Shown here piece after piece: positions 24,081 to 32,232 of a DNA stretch of 32,322 nucleotides. The stretch is taken from contig JAKAZQ010000035.1 of assembly GCA_021815805.1 (NCBI GenBank), forward strand, positions 1-32,322, written 5' to 3'. The position numbers and the translations under genes were made by a program. The notes below the pieces were generated by a model. It saw nothing but the letters and a program-made list of their open reading frames with translations, had not been told where the DNA came from and did not search any database. Each line of letters opens with the position of its first letter. Within the stretch, counting starts at the first letter, position 1. The stretch comes from Pseudomonadota bacterium (GTDB lineage: Bacteria > Pseudomonadota > Gammaproteobacteria > Burkholderiales > Burkholderiaceae_C).

Positions 24081-24272
24081 TCACAGCAGATGGATGACCT
24101 GCCCCGGGAACAACCAGTCGATGGCGCTGGAGAGCATCCAGCACGCGATGCTGGCCAGCAGGAATACGAGCATGCGTCGCACCATGCTCGGCTCCAGCCA
24201 CTCCTCGAGCCGGCGGTGCAGCCACCAGGCGATGAACGGATAGGCCAGCGTGGACAGGAGCAGCGCGTACAT
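24081..24272 (-). CDS. Small two-helix membrane protein of unknown function
   Basis: A 63-residue protein with two predicted membrane helices: YALLLSTLAYPFIAWWLH and MLVFLLASIACWMLSSAIDW, joined by a charged loop HRRLEEWLEPSMVRRM. It lies between the SrkA-like gene and macA on the same strand, 62 bases after the first. No family is recognised. The alternation of long hydrophobic stretches with a charged loop and the tight spacing make a real gene likely. It could be an accessory subunit of the efflux pump or an independent small membrane protein, but the sequence does not decide. Confidence 0.6.
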   Translation of the reverse strand: MYALLLSTLAYPFIAWWLHRRLEEWLEPSMVRRMLVFLLASIACWMLSSAIDWLFPGQVIHLL

Positions 24273-24334
24273 GGGTTGGCGAGCCGGGATCGTGAAAACG
24301 ATTGTAGGAAGTGCGGCGCCCGGCGCGGCCGGCT

Positions 24335-25333
24335 TCAGGCGGTTTGCGCCAGCAACGGCGGCTCCTGCATCAGGGCCACCTGTTCGCGCAGTTCGAGAAT
24401 GCGATCCTGCCAGTAGCGTTCGCTGCCGAACCACGGAAAGGCCGCCGGAAACGCCGGATCGTGCCAGCGCCTGGCGATCCACGCACTGTAGTGCAGCAGG
24501 CGCAAGGTTCGCAGCGCCTCGACCAGATGGAGTTCGCGCGCATCGAATGCCCGGAACATCTCGTAGCCGCGCAGCAGCGCCGCCAGTTGCCGCTGCATGT
24601 CGCGCACGTCGCCGGACAGCAGCATCCACAGATCCTGCACCGCGGGGCCGCTGCGGCTGTCGTCGAAGTCGACGAAGTGCGGGCCGTCGTCGGTCCACAA
24701 CAGGTTGCCGACGTGACAGTCGGCGTGAATGCGCAGCGTGCGCACGGCGCCGGCGCGCGCCCAGGCCTGCTCGACACCGCGCAGCGCGAGTTCCACGACG
24801 CTGCTCCATGCGGCCAGCAAGGATTCGGGAATCCAGTTCGCGGCGAGCAGTTCGTCGCGCGAGGCCGTGCCGAAGGTGTGCAGGTCGAGCGCCGGGCGCT
24901 GCGCATAATCGGATTCGGCGCCGACGAGGTGGATGCGCGCGACAAAGCGCCCGATGCGCTCCAGCGTCGTCTCCTGCTCCAGTTCCGGAGCCCTGCCGCC
25001 CTGGCAGTCGAACAGCGCGAAACGATGCGCGCCATGGCGCAGCAGGCTCTGGCCGCGCACCACGCGCGGGGCGAGCACCGGAACGTCGCGCGCAGCGAGC
25101 TGCAGCGAAAAGGCGTGCTCCTCCAGAATCTGCGCGTCGCTCCAGCGCCCCGGACGATAGAACTTGGCAATGCAGCGCGTGCCGTCGTCGAGGTCGGCGC
25201 GGTACACGCGGTTCTCGAAACTGTTGAGCTGCAGCAGGCGGCCGTCGCAGCGCAAGCCGGTGCTGTCGATGGCGTCGAGCACGGCATCCGGGCCGAGATC
25301 TGCGTACGGTGTTTCGGGGCTGGCTGGATTCAC
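24335..25333 (-). CDS. srkA: SrkA/YihE-like stress-response protein kinase
   Basis: A 332-residue protein, close in length to E. coli SrkA (328). It starts NPASPETPYADLGPDAVLDAIDS and has the family motifs LQLNSFENRVYR (glycine-loop region), CIAKFYRPGRWS (ATP-binding lysine region), LEEHAFSLQLA, the catalytic HADCHVGNLLW (aspartate in the loop) and the metal-binding VDFDDSRSGPAVQDLWML. SrkA belongs to the aminoglycoside-phosphotransferase-like kinases and protects E. coli in stress and antagonises MazEF-linked death. GTG 25333 was chosen because it gives the family length; the first ATG in frame, at 25423, would add 30 residues of unusual Ala/Arg-rich composition. No strong ribosome site is seen at GTG. 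Confidence 0.92.
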   Translation of the reverse strand: MNPASPETPYADLGPDAVLDAIDSTGLRCDGRLLQLNSFENRVYRADLDDGTRCIAKFYRPGRWSDAQILEEHAFSLQLAARDVPVLAPRVVRGQSLLRHGAHRFALFDCQGGRAPELEQETTLERIGRFVARIHLVGAESDYAQRPALDLHTFGTASRDELLAANWIPESLLAAWSSVVELALRGVEQAWARAGAVRTLRIHADCHVGNLLWTDDGPHFVDFDDSRSGPAVQDLWMLLSGDVRDMQRQLAALLRGYEMFRAFDARELHLVEALRTLRLLHYSAWIARRWHDPAFPAAFPWFGSERYWQDRILELREQVALMQEPPLLAQTA

Positions 25334-25440
25334 GGGTGCGGTTCGCCGGGCGACCCGCGCGTCGCGGGCCGCAGCCGCCGCAGTGTACTGCGCAGGCCGG
25401 GTCGGCGCGGTCGGGCGCCGCACCCCCGCGGCCGGAGATC

Positions 25441-25459
25441 TCGCGGCGCGTCGCCGCGA
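25441..25459 (-). repeat. GC hairpin directly behind the metal ATPase stop codon
   Basis: TCGCGGCG (25441-25448) and CGCCGCGA (25452-25459) form a perfect eight-bp stem with a three-base loop, right after the TGA of the ATPase gene on the minus strand. No T-run follows, so whether it stops transcription is open. Confidence 0.5.
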
Positions 25460-27802
25460 TCACCCGGCGCGGCCGGCCTCCCGCGGTCGTTCCCGGCTCG
25501 CGCGGGTCGCCGCGGCGCTCGCCGACGCAGCGCCGCGCAGCAGTCGCAGGCCGTTGAACACCACCAGCAGGCTGGCGCCCATGTCGGCGAACACGGCCAT
25601 CCACATGGTGGCGTGATCGAACAGCGCGAGATAGAAGAACACGAGCTTGATGCCGAGCGCCAGCGCGATGTTCTGCAGCAGCACGCGGTGCGTGCGCCGC
25701 GACAGGCGAATGGTCTGCGCCAGCTTGCGCAGGTCGTCGTTCATGACCACCACGTCGGCCGCCTCCATCGCGGTATCGCTGCCCGCACCTGCCATGGCAA
25801 AGCCGATGTCGGAGGCGCCCAACGCCGGGGCGTCGTTGATGCCGTCGCCCACCATGGCCACGCCGCCGTGCCCGGCCAGGCGCTCGACCAGTTGGCGCTT
25901 GTCGTCGGGCAGCAACCCGGCATGCACGCTTTCGATGCCCACCTCGTGCGCCACGCTGCGCGCCGTGGTCGGGTTGTCGCCGGTGAGCATGAGCACGCGC
26001 ACGCCGAGCGCCCCAAGCTGGCCCACCGCGTCGCGGCTGTGCGGCCGGACGCGGTCGGCGACGGCGAACAGCGCCAGCACGCCCTGGCTGTCGGCCAGCA
26101 GGCTCACGCTGCGACCCTGCCGCTCGTGCTCGGCGAGCAGCGCCTCCAGGCGCGCGGAGCATTGGCCGCGCTCCTCGATCCAGCGATGGTTGGCGAGCAC
26201 GAATTCCCCGCCGCCGATGCGCCCCTGCACGCCGCGTCCGGGCAACGCGCCGAAACCGTCGACGGCGTGTTCGTCGGTCCCCGCCAGGCCGGCCGCCAGG
26301 GCCTGCGACACCGGGTGCGCCGAGCGCACGGCCAGCGCGCGCGCCAGCGCCGCCGCGGCTGCCGGTTCGAGGCGCGACGACAACGACAGCTGTGCCACCA
26401 GTTGCGGACGTCCCTCGGTCAGCGTGCCGGTCTTGTCCAGCGCCACCACGCGCAGCCGGCGCGCCTGCTCGAGGAACACACCGCCCTTGATCAGGATGCC
26501 GCGGCGCGCCGCGGCGGCCAGCCCGCTGACCAGCGTCACCGGGGTGGAGATCACCAGCGCGCACGGGCAGGCGATGACCAGCAGCACCAGCGCCTTGTAG
26601 ATCGAGCCGGCCCAGGGCTGGCCGAGCAGCAGCGGCGCACCGAGCGCGACGACCAGCGCGAAAGCGAACACCGAGGGGGTGTAGACGGCGGCGAAGCGGT
26701 CGACGAAGCGCTGGGTCGGCGCGCGCCGCGACTGCGCCTGCTCGACGGCCTGGATGATGCGCGCCAGCACGGTGTCGGCAGCCGCGTGCGTGACTTCGAA
26801 CTCCAGCGCGCCGTCGCGGTTGACGCTGCCGGCGAACACATCGTCGCCGGGCCCCTTGTCCACCGGCATGCTCTCGCCGGTGATCGGCGATTCGTCGACC
26901 GCCGCCTGTCCGCGCAGCACGCGGCCGTCGAGCGCGAAGCGTTCGCCGGGGCGCACGCGTGCGAGCGCCCCCACCGCCACCGAGCGCGCGTCACACGCGC
27001 GCCAGCCGCCAGCGGCATCGCGCACCTCGACCTGCGGCGGCGACAGCGCGAGCAGGCTGCCGATGGCGTCGCGCGCTCGCTCCACCGAGCGCGCCTCGAT
27101 GCGTTCGGCCAGCGCATACAGCGCCATCACCATCGCCGCTTCCGGCCATTGGCCGATGGCGAAGGCGCCGAGCACGGCCACCGACATCAGCGCGCTGATG
27201 TCCAGGCGCGCGCGCGCCAGCGCGCGCAGGCCCTTGCCCAGCACGTCGAAGCCTGCGAGCGCGATGGCGCAGGCGGCGAGCGCCATGCCGCCCAGGCTCC
27301 ATGCCGGATCCGGCGGCGCGAAGCCGTGCATCGCTTCGGCGGCAGCGGCCGCGGCGAGCGCGGCGAGCAGACGCAACCGGGCGCGGCGCCGCGCCGCGCC
27401 GCGCTCGCGCGCGCCGGGCGCCGCGGCGCCCGGCGCGGTGGCGAAGCCGGCCTGCTCGATGGCGGCGGTGACCAGCGGCCAGAGCGTCGGCGGCGCATCC
27501 ACCTGCAACAGGCGTGCGCCGAGATCGAAGCGCAGCGCGAGCACGCCGTCGACCGGTTCCAGGGCTGCGCGGATCGCGGCCTCTTCGGTCGGGCAGTCCA
27601 TCGCGGCGATGCGCAGCACCAGGGTCTGCGCGCCGGCAGGCGGCGCATCGAAGGCGCGGCATGCCGGGCTGTCGCACGCCGCGTCGGCCGCCGGCTGCGG
27701 CTCGCGCGTGCAGGCATGCCCCGCGGGGTGCCGGTGGCTGTGCTCCGGGGCGTGCGCGCGACGCCGCCGCCGTGGATCGGGCAAAGGAGACATGGAGGAC
27801 AT
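25460..27802 (-). CDS. cadA: Heavy-metal translocating P1B-type ATPase (Zn/Cd/Pb export), CadA/ZntA type
   Basis: A 780-residue P1B-2 type ATPase. The N-terminus is His/Cys-rich (HAPEHSHRHPAGHAC, CDSPAC) and then has a heavy-metal-associated domain with MDCPTEE (C70), a variant known from betaproteobacterial CadA/PbrA-like pumps in which the second cysteine of CxxC is replaced. Membrane motif CPC at 412-414 (IACPCALVIS), phosphorylation DKTGT (D456), HPVSQAL and GDGINDAPALG are all intact. CPC with this N-terminus points to divalent Zn, Cd or Pb, not copper. The gene diverges from a CadR-type regulator; the shared interval has a MerR-type promoter. ATG 27802 lies at about the predicted transcript start, so the mRNA may have almost no leader; the ATG at 27793 is an alternative. 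Confidence 0.94.
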   Translation of the reverse strand: MSSMSPLPDPRRRRRAHAPEHSHRHPAGHACTREPQPAADAACDSPACRAFDAPPAGAQTLVLRIAAMDCPTEEAAIRAALEPVDGVLALRFDLGARLLQVDAPPTLWPLVTAAIEQAGFATAPGAAAPGARERGAARRRARLRLLAALAAAAAAEAMHGFAPPDPAWSLGGMALAACAIALAGFDVLGKGLRALARARLDISALMSVAVLGAFAIGQWPEAAMVMALYALAERIEARSVERARDAIGSLLALSPPQVEVRDAAGGWRACDARSVAVGALARVRPGERFALDGRVLRGQAAVDESPITGESMPVDKGPGDDVFAGSVNRDGALEFEVTHAAADTVLARIIQAVEQAQSRRAPTQRFVDRFAAVYTPSVFAFALVVALGAPLLLGQPWAGSIYKALVLLVIACPCALVISTPVTLVSGLAAAARRGILIKGGVFLEQARRLRVVALDKTGTLTEGRPQLVAQLSLSSRLEPAAAAALARALAVRSAHPVSQALAAGLAGTDEHAVDGFGALPGRGVQGRIGGGEFVLANHRWIEERGQCSARLEALLAEHERQGRSVSLLADSQGVLALFAVADRVRPHSRDAVGQLGALGVRVLMLTGDNPTTARSVAHEVGIESVHAGLLPDDKRQLVERLAGHGGVAMVGDGINDAPALGASDIGFAMAGAGSDTAMEAADVVVMNDDLRKLAQTIRLSRRTHRVLLQNIALALGIKLVFFYLALFDHATMWMAVFADMGASLLVVFNGLRLLRGAASASAAATRASRERPREAGRAG

Positions 27803-27808
27803 GCCGGA

Positions 27809-27840
27809 TATTGGAAAACCTGAAGCAACTACAGAGTCAA
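27809..27840 (-). promoter_or_regulatory. MerR-type metal-responsive promoter and operator of the ATPase gene
   Basis: On the minus strand TTGACT (27835-27840) and a weak -10 box CCAATA (27809-27814) are separated by 20 bases, the over-long spacing that MerR-family activators correct by bending DNA. Between them lies an imperfect dyad (ACTCTGTAG and CTTCAGGTT, three bases apart), like CadR/ZntR/PbrR operators. The CadR-type gene starts 38 bases away on the other strand. Confidence 0.75.
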
Positions 27841-27877
27841 GGGCGTAGACTCAAAGACCCTACCGAGATCATGAACC

Positions 27878-28321
27878 ATGCGCATCGGCGAACTCGCGGC
27901 AGTCTGCGCGACCCCCATCGAGACCATCCGCTACTACGAGCGCGCCGGGCTGTTGCCGGCGCCGGCGCGCAGCGCCGGGAACTTCCGCATCTACGAAACC
28001 CGGCACCGCGAGCGCCTGCAGTTCATCCGCTACTGCCGCGGGCTCGACATGTCGCTCGACGAGGTACGCCTGCTGCTGCGCTTCCAGGACGAACCCGGAC
28101 GCGACTGCGGCGACGTGAATGCGCTGCTCGACGCGCATCTCGGACATGTCTCGCAACGCATTCGCCAATTGCGTGCGCTGCAACGCCAGTTGCGCGAACT
28201 GCGCCAGCGCTGCGACGGCTCGCGCAGCATCGAACCCTGCGGCATCCTGCACGGCCTGGCCGAGGCCGCCGGCGCCTCGGCCAGCGGTGCCAGCCGACGC
28301 GGCTCGCATGTTCCGGGATGA
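27878..28321 (+). CDS. cadR: CadR/PbrR-type MerR family regulator
   Basis: A 147-residue MerR-family regulator. The winged helix-turn-helix is at the N-terminus (MRIGELAAVCATPIETIRYYERAGLLPAP, then RIYETRHRERLQFIRYC), with the long dimer helix following and the metal-loop cysteines C77 (GRDCGDV), C112 (QRCDG) and C121 (EPCGIL), the arrangement of the Cd/Pb branch (CadR, PbrR). It ends in a short tail with one histidine. It would bind the operator in the 75-base interval, keep the ATPase promoter inactive and, with Cd, Pb or Zn bound, activate it. ATG at 27878 is preferred to 27871 because the family starts MRIGELA. Confidence 0.95.
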   Translation: MRIGELAAVCATPIETIRYYERAGLLPAPARSAGNFRIYETRHRERLQFIRYCRGLDMSLDEVRLLLRFQDEPGRDCGDVNALLDAHLGHVSQRIRQLRALQRQLRELRQRCDGSRSIEPCGILHGLAEAAGASASGASRRGSHVPG

Positions 28322-28366
28322 ACCACGCGGCGGCACGCCGGCCGCCGGCGCGCGGCACTGCGCGGA

Positions 28367-28663
28367 TCAGGGCAGCACATGCCGCAGCAGCGCGGTGCCT
28401 GCGGCGCCGAGCAGCACGGTCGGCAGCACCGGAAGACGCGTGGCGGCCGCCGCGGTGAGCGCCAGACCGAGCAGATCGGCGGGGTGCGTGGTCACGCAGT
28501 TCGGCGCGAGCACCGACACGAGCACGCAGCCCGGCGCGCTTTGCATCACCGCGCGCATGCGCGAACCCGGCACGCGCTCGCCCAGCAACAGGTAGCCGAG
28601 CACCCGCGTGGCATAGGTCGCAAGCCCCATCGCCGCCAGGGTCAGCAGGGCCTGCCACGACAT
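28367..28663 (-). CDS. azlD: AzlD-type small subunit of a branched-chain amino acid exporter
   Basis: A 98-residue protein with about three to four membrane helices (LLTLAAMGLATYATRVLGYLL, AVMQSAPGCVLVSVLAPNCV, LLGLALTAAAATRLPVLPTVLLGAAG). TRVLGYLL and the APGCVLVSVLAP segment are typical of AzlD. Its ATG overlaps the stop of azlC by one base (TGATG), so the two are made together, which fits the two-subunit AzlCD/BrnFE exporter for leucine, isoleucine, valine and methionine. It converges with the regulator gene 45 bases to the left. Confidence 0.93.
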   Translation of the reverse strand: MSWQALLTLAAMGLATYATRVLGYLLLGERVPGSRMRAVMQSAPGCVLVSVLAPNCVTTHPADLLGLALTAAAATRLPVLPTVLLGAAGTALLRHVLP

Positions 28664-29412
28664 CACACGCCGTCCCGCCACGACCACCACAGCGCGCTCA
28701 GCACGCCGGCGCCGGAGCCCGCGATGATGTACCAGGCACCTGGCAGCAAGCGACTTGCGAAGGCCGCTGCGACCAGGCTGACCAGCCACGGCCGGGCGGT
28801 GCGCCGTCCCAGCCACATGCCGCGCAGCAGTACCAGGAACACGCCGACGAAGGCCATGTCCAGCCCGTAGCGCCGCGGATCGGGGACGAGCGGGCCGAGC
28901 AGCGCACCGACGCAGGCGCAGGCGACCCACGACAGGTACAGGCCGCCGGCCGCGCCGAGGTAGTAGCGCGTGCTGATGCGCGGCTGCTCCCGACTGCGCG
29001 TGTCGGCGTAGGCCAGGACCCAGGTCTCGTCGCTCATCAGGAACAGCAGGCCCAGCGCGCGGCGGCGTGACAAGTGGCGCATGAAGGGCGCCAGCGCGGC
29101 GCCCAGCAGGATGTGCCGGCTGTTGATGAGAAAGGTCATTCCGGCGATCAGCAGCAGATCCGGTGGATGCGTCCAGACACGCAGCGCGGCGAACTCCGAG
29201 CCGCCGGCGAAGTTCAGGCCGCACAGCAGCGCAACCGTGGCGAAGCCGAGGCCGCGCTCGGCGGCGCGCGCGCCGAGCACGAGAGCCAGCGGAGCCAGGC
29301 TCAGTTGCAGGGGCAACGATGCCAGCAGGCCTCGCAGGATCTCGCGCGCGGGCGTGCCGGCGGCCGGCGACGGCGGTGTCGATCCGGGATCGCGATCGGG
29401 CGGAGCGGTCAT
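28663..29412 (-). CDS. azlC: AzlC-type large subunit of a branched-chain amino acid exporter
   Basis: A 249-residue membrane protein of the AzlC/BrnF family. It has an N-terminal polar stretch (MTAPPDRDPGSTPPSPAAG), then GLLASLPLQLSLAPLALVLG, AGGSEFAAL, FLINSRHILLGAALAPFM, LLFLMSDETWVLAYADT and YYLGAAGGLYLSWVACACVGALLG, which match the family's NxRH and DE motifs. ATG 29412 was chosen because AGAGGA precedes it at a fair distance and because the upstream extension adds only polar residues. It forms an exporter with AzlD. No Lrp-like activator is beside it, unlike brnFE. Confidence 0.93.
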   Translation of the reverse strand: MTAPPDRDPGSTPPSPAAGTPAREILRGLLASLPLQLSLAPLALVLGARAAERGLGFATVALLCGLNFAGGSEFAALRVWTHPPDLLLIAGMTFLINSRHILLGAALAPFMRHLSRRRALGLLFLMSDETWVLAYADTRSREQPRISTRYYLGAAGGLYLSWVACACVGALLGPLVPDPRRYGLDMAFVGVFLVLLRGMWLGRRTARPWLVSLVAAAFASRLLPGAWYIIAGSGAGVLSALWWSWRDGV

Positions 29413-29639
29413 CTCGGCGAATTCCTCTGCGGCCCATTGTGGGGCCATCCGCCAGCCCGGTGTTCAGGTCGACGCCGGGTTAAGCCTGCTTCAACGCCCG
29501 AACGCGAAACGCAATCACGGCACGGCTTGCGCGCATCGCGCCCGCACCGGCGCCGCCGCGGCCTGCGCTGGATGCACAATCGGGGCGAGCGCGACGCATG
29601 CCGCGCCCGCCCCGCCGGCCCATCCACCCTGTCCGCGCC

Positions 29640-30212
29640 ATGCCTCCCAGCCCACTGGACCCGAATACCGCGCTGATCGTCGTCGACCTCCAACGCGGCA
29701 TCGCCGCGCTGCCCACGGTGCATCCGATGCCGCCGCTGGTCGAGCGCGCCGCCCGCCTCGCCGCGGCCTTTCGCGAATGCGCCCTGCCGGTGGTGCTGGT
29801 CAGCGTCATCGGCACGGCACCGGGGCGCAGCGAGCACCCGCGCCGCAGCATCGACGCCGACGCCGCGTGGGCCGAACTGCTTCCCGAACTCGATGCCCAG
29901 GCCGGCGACCATCGCGTGACCAAGCGCACATGGGGCGCATTCACCGGCACCGATCTTGCCGAGTATCTGCGCAAGCGAGGCGTGACACAGGTCGTGGTGT
30001 GCGGCGTGGCCACCAGCATCGGGGTCGAATCCACGGCGCGCCAGGCGCACGAGCAGGGCTTGCATGTCACGCTGGCGATCGACGCGATGACCGACCTCGA
30101 CGCCGCGGCACATGCGAACAGCGTGCAGCGCATTTTTCCGCGTCTCGGCGAGCGCGCCACCACCGAGGAGCTTGTGCAGCTGCTGCGCGCTCGCCGCGCG
30201 CCGGCCGGCTGA
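29640..30212 (+). CDS. Isochorismatase-like cysteine hydrolase
   Basis: A 190-residue protein of the isochorismatase/nicotinamidase fold. The catalytic triad is visible: aspartate in ALIVVDLQRGI, lysine in HRVTKRTWGAFTGTDL and cysteine in VVVCGVATSIGVESTARQA, followed by the family cis-peptide VAT. The GAFTGTDLAEYLRKRGV segment is typical of the isochorismatase-like hydrolases of unknown substrate, not of nicotinamidases with a metal site (no DxH cluster seen). ATG 29640 gives the usual length; an earlier in-frame ATG at 29598 would add a Pro/Arg-rich extension. It stands alone on the + strand, divergent from azlC; substrate unknown. Confidence 0.9.
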   Translation: MPPSPLDPNTALIVVDLQRGIAALPTVHPMPPLVERAARLAAAFRECALPVVLVSVIGTAPGRSEHPRRSIDADAAWAELLPELDAQAGDHRVTKRTWGAFTGTDLAEYLRKRGVTQVVVCGVATSIGVESTARQAHEQGLHVTLAIDAMTDLDAAAHANSVQRIFPRLGERATTEELVQLLRARRAPAG

Positions 30213-30531
30213 GGCGGACCGGCGCGCCGCCGCACGTGGCGCGGACGGCAGCGACCGGCCGGGCGCGGCCTGCCCGCGCCCGCCACCCACGGCGTGGCGC
30301 CGGCCCGCGACGCGCAGGTCATGGAAGCCTGCGCGCACCCGCTGCCGGACCTGCAGGCGCCCGCGCAAGCGCACCCGCCTGACTCGAAGCGGCGCGTCGG
30401 CCTGCGCGCGGGCGGCGGCGTGAGCGATTGCGACATTGGGTGAGCCGATGCTGCGCGGCCGCAGCCGCGCACACCCTCTGACGCAAGGGCCCCCGGTCGC
30501 GCCGGCGAAGCTGCCTGACACATGCGCGAAC
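30213..30531. other. Gene-free GC-rich interval before the permease promoter
   Basis: After the hydrolase stop about 320 bases contain no convincing gene on either strand; ORFs here have arginine- and alanine-rich shadow composition. A nine-bp inverted repeat (CAAGGGCCC at 30484-30492 with GGGCCCTTG at 30579-30587) spans the promoter, its right arm touching the ribosome site of the permease. Confidence 0.5.
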
Positions 30532-30559
30532 TTGACCCTCGCCGCTTGCGAATTATTCT
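30532..30559 (+). promoter_or_regulatory. Sigma70-type promoter of the amino acid permease gene
   Basis: TTGACC (30532-30537) and TATTCT (30554-30559) are 16 bases apart, in a suddenly A/T-rich stretch. The ribosome site GGAGGAGA (30587-30594) lies six bases before the ATG at 30601. An imperfect inverted repeat CTTGCGAA/TTTTGCAAG (30545-30575) overlaps the -10 box and may be an operator. Confidence 0.65.
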
Positions 30560-30600
30560 TTTTTCACATTTTGCAAGTGGGCCCTTGGAGGAGACAAACC

Positions 30601-32199
30601 ATGGCAGGAGCATCCCTACGCAAGGAGGCAGGCGCGATCGGCCTGCTGTTCGCAAGTGTCAGCGCGATGATCGGTTCGGGCTGGTTGTTCGCCGGCCTGC
30701 ATGCGGCAACCACGGCCGGGCCGGGCGCCATCGGCTCCTGGGTGATCGGTGCCGTGGCCGTGCTGCTGCTGGCGCTGGTGTTTTCGGAGATCACCACCAT
30801 GATGCCGAAAAGCGGAGCGCTGGTGCACATGAGCTACGTCAGCCACGGCTCCATGGTCGGTCGCGTCTGGGGCTGGCTGCTGTTCTTCGCCTACGTCTCG
30901 GTGGCTCCGGTGGAGGTCGAGGCCGTGCTCACCTACGCCAACAACTACCTTCCGGGGCTGGTCGACACGCATACCGGCGTGCTGACCGCGATGGGCTTCC
31001 TGTGGGCCGCCGTGCTGCTGGCGGTGTTCGTGCTGCTCAACATGATGATCATCCGCTGGGTGCTGATGGTCAACACCGTGGCAACGTGGTGGAAGATCGC
31101 GATTCCGGTGTTGACCATCGTGGTGCTGGTGAGTCTGTCCGACCATCCGGGAAATCTTCACATCGTCAAGGGTGACGGGGGTGTGACAGGCATGTTCTCG
31201 GCCGTCGCGACGGCCGGCGTGATCTTCAGCCTGCTGGGGTTTCGCCAGGCCATCGACATGGCGGGCGAGACCGCGAACCCGGCCCGCAACATCCCGCTGG
31301 CGGTGATCGGCTCGGTGGTGCTCGCGTCGGTGATCTACATCGCGCTGCAGATCGCCTTCCTCGTCGCGCTCAAGCCCAGTGACATCGCCAACGGCTGGAA
31401 CCACCTGCACTTCGCCGGCATCACCGGCCCGCTGGCGGCCATCGCCGTGAGCGTCGGCGCCGCCTGGTGGGGTGTGATCCTGTATGCCGACGCCATCGTC
31501 TCGCCCGGCGCCACCGGCTTCATCTATTCGACGGCGACGTCGCGCATCACCATGGCCAACGGCGAGATGGGCTCGTTTCCCGGCATGCTCTCGCGCATCA
31601 ACACCAACGGCGTACCGATGGCCGCATTGATCGTCACCTATCTCGTCGGGCTGATCTTCTTCTTTCCCTTCCCGTCCTGGCAGAAGCTGGTCGGCTACAT
31701 CTCGTCGATCACCGTGCTCACGTATGGTCTCGGCGGCATCGTGCTGCTGCACCTGCGGCGCGCCGCGCCGGACGCGCAGCGTCCGTTCAAGCTCGGCGGC
31801 GCGTGGCTCATCGCACCGCTGTCGTTCATCGTGTCGACCTGGATCGTGCAATGGACGGGACTGGCCACCGGCGATTTCCTGTTCGGCGCGATTGCCGTGC
31901 TGTTCGCGATCTACGTCGTGTACTTCTATGGCAGCGGCTCCCAGCGCTCGGCCAGTTTCGGCTGGCGCCAGGGCTGGTGGCTGATCCCGTATTTCGGTGG
32001 AATGTGGCTGCTGCTGGTGTTCGGGCCGAAGGCCATGGGCGGCGACGGGGCGCTCGCCTTCTATGCCTCGCTGGTCGCCGGAGCGGTGTTCAGCCTGGTG
32101 ATCCTCGCCATCGCTCTGGGCATCGGCCTGAGTGCCGACGACACCAAGGCCTACCTGGAGGAGATCTCCCGCGTCAGGCCCGAGGCTGCCGCTCCCTAG
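30601..32199 (+). CDS. APC-family amino acid permease
   Basis: A 532-residue membrane transporter with about 12-14 helices. The N-terminus carries the APC signature IGLLFASVSAMIGSGWLFAGLHAA (the GSG binding-site loop) and later FSEITTMMPKSGALVHM, VIFSLLGFRQAIDMAGETANPARNIP (consensus amphipathic region) and FPFPSWQKLVGYISSITVLTYG. The layout resembles the aspartate:proton symporter YveA of Bacillus and related transporters for acidic amino acids, but the substrate is not determined. The very good ribosome site and a clear promoter just upstream suggest separate, strong expression. It ends just before the inverted repeat at the window end. Confidence 0.93.
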   Translation: MAGASLRKEAGAIGLLFASVSAMIGSGWLFAGLHAATTAGPGAIGSWVIGAVAVLLLALVFSEITTMMPKSGALVHMSYVSHGSMVGRVWGWLLFFAYVSVAPVEVEAVLTYANNYLPGLVDTHTGVLTAMGFLWAAVLLAVFVLLNMMIIRWVLMVNTVATWWKIAIPVLTIVVLVSLSDHPGNLHIVKGDGGVTGMFSAVATAGVIFSLLGFRQAIDMAGETANPARNIPLAVIGSVVLASVIYIALQIAFLVALKPSDIANGWNHLHFAGITGPLAAIAVSVGAAWWGVILYADAIVSPGATGFIYSTATSRITMANGEMGSFPGMLSRINTNGVPMAALIVTYLVGLIFFFPFPSWQKLVGYISSITVLTYGLGGIVLLHLRRAAPDAQRPFKLGGAWLIAPLSFIVSTWIVQWTGLATGDFLFGAIAVLFAIYVVYFYGSGSQRSASFGWRQGWWLIPYFGGMWLLLVFGPKAMGGDGALAFYASLVAGAVFSLVILAIALGIGLSADDTKAYLEEISRVRPEAAAP

Positions 32200-32232
32200 T
32201 CCACTGCGTCAGGGAAATGGCACCCCCCGTGT

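Noticed and set aside
24311..27823. A 1170-codon open frame on the + strand
   Set aside because: It is antisense to the SrkA-like kinase and the metal ATPase; composition is shadow-like.
29409..30655. Long minus-strand frames over the isochorismatase gene and the gap behind it
   Set aside because: They are antisense to the hydrolase with its visible D-K-C triad, and their translations are Arg/Ala/Gly-rich without motifs.
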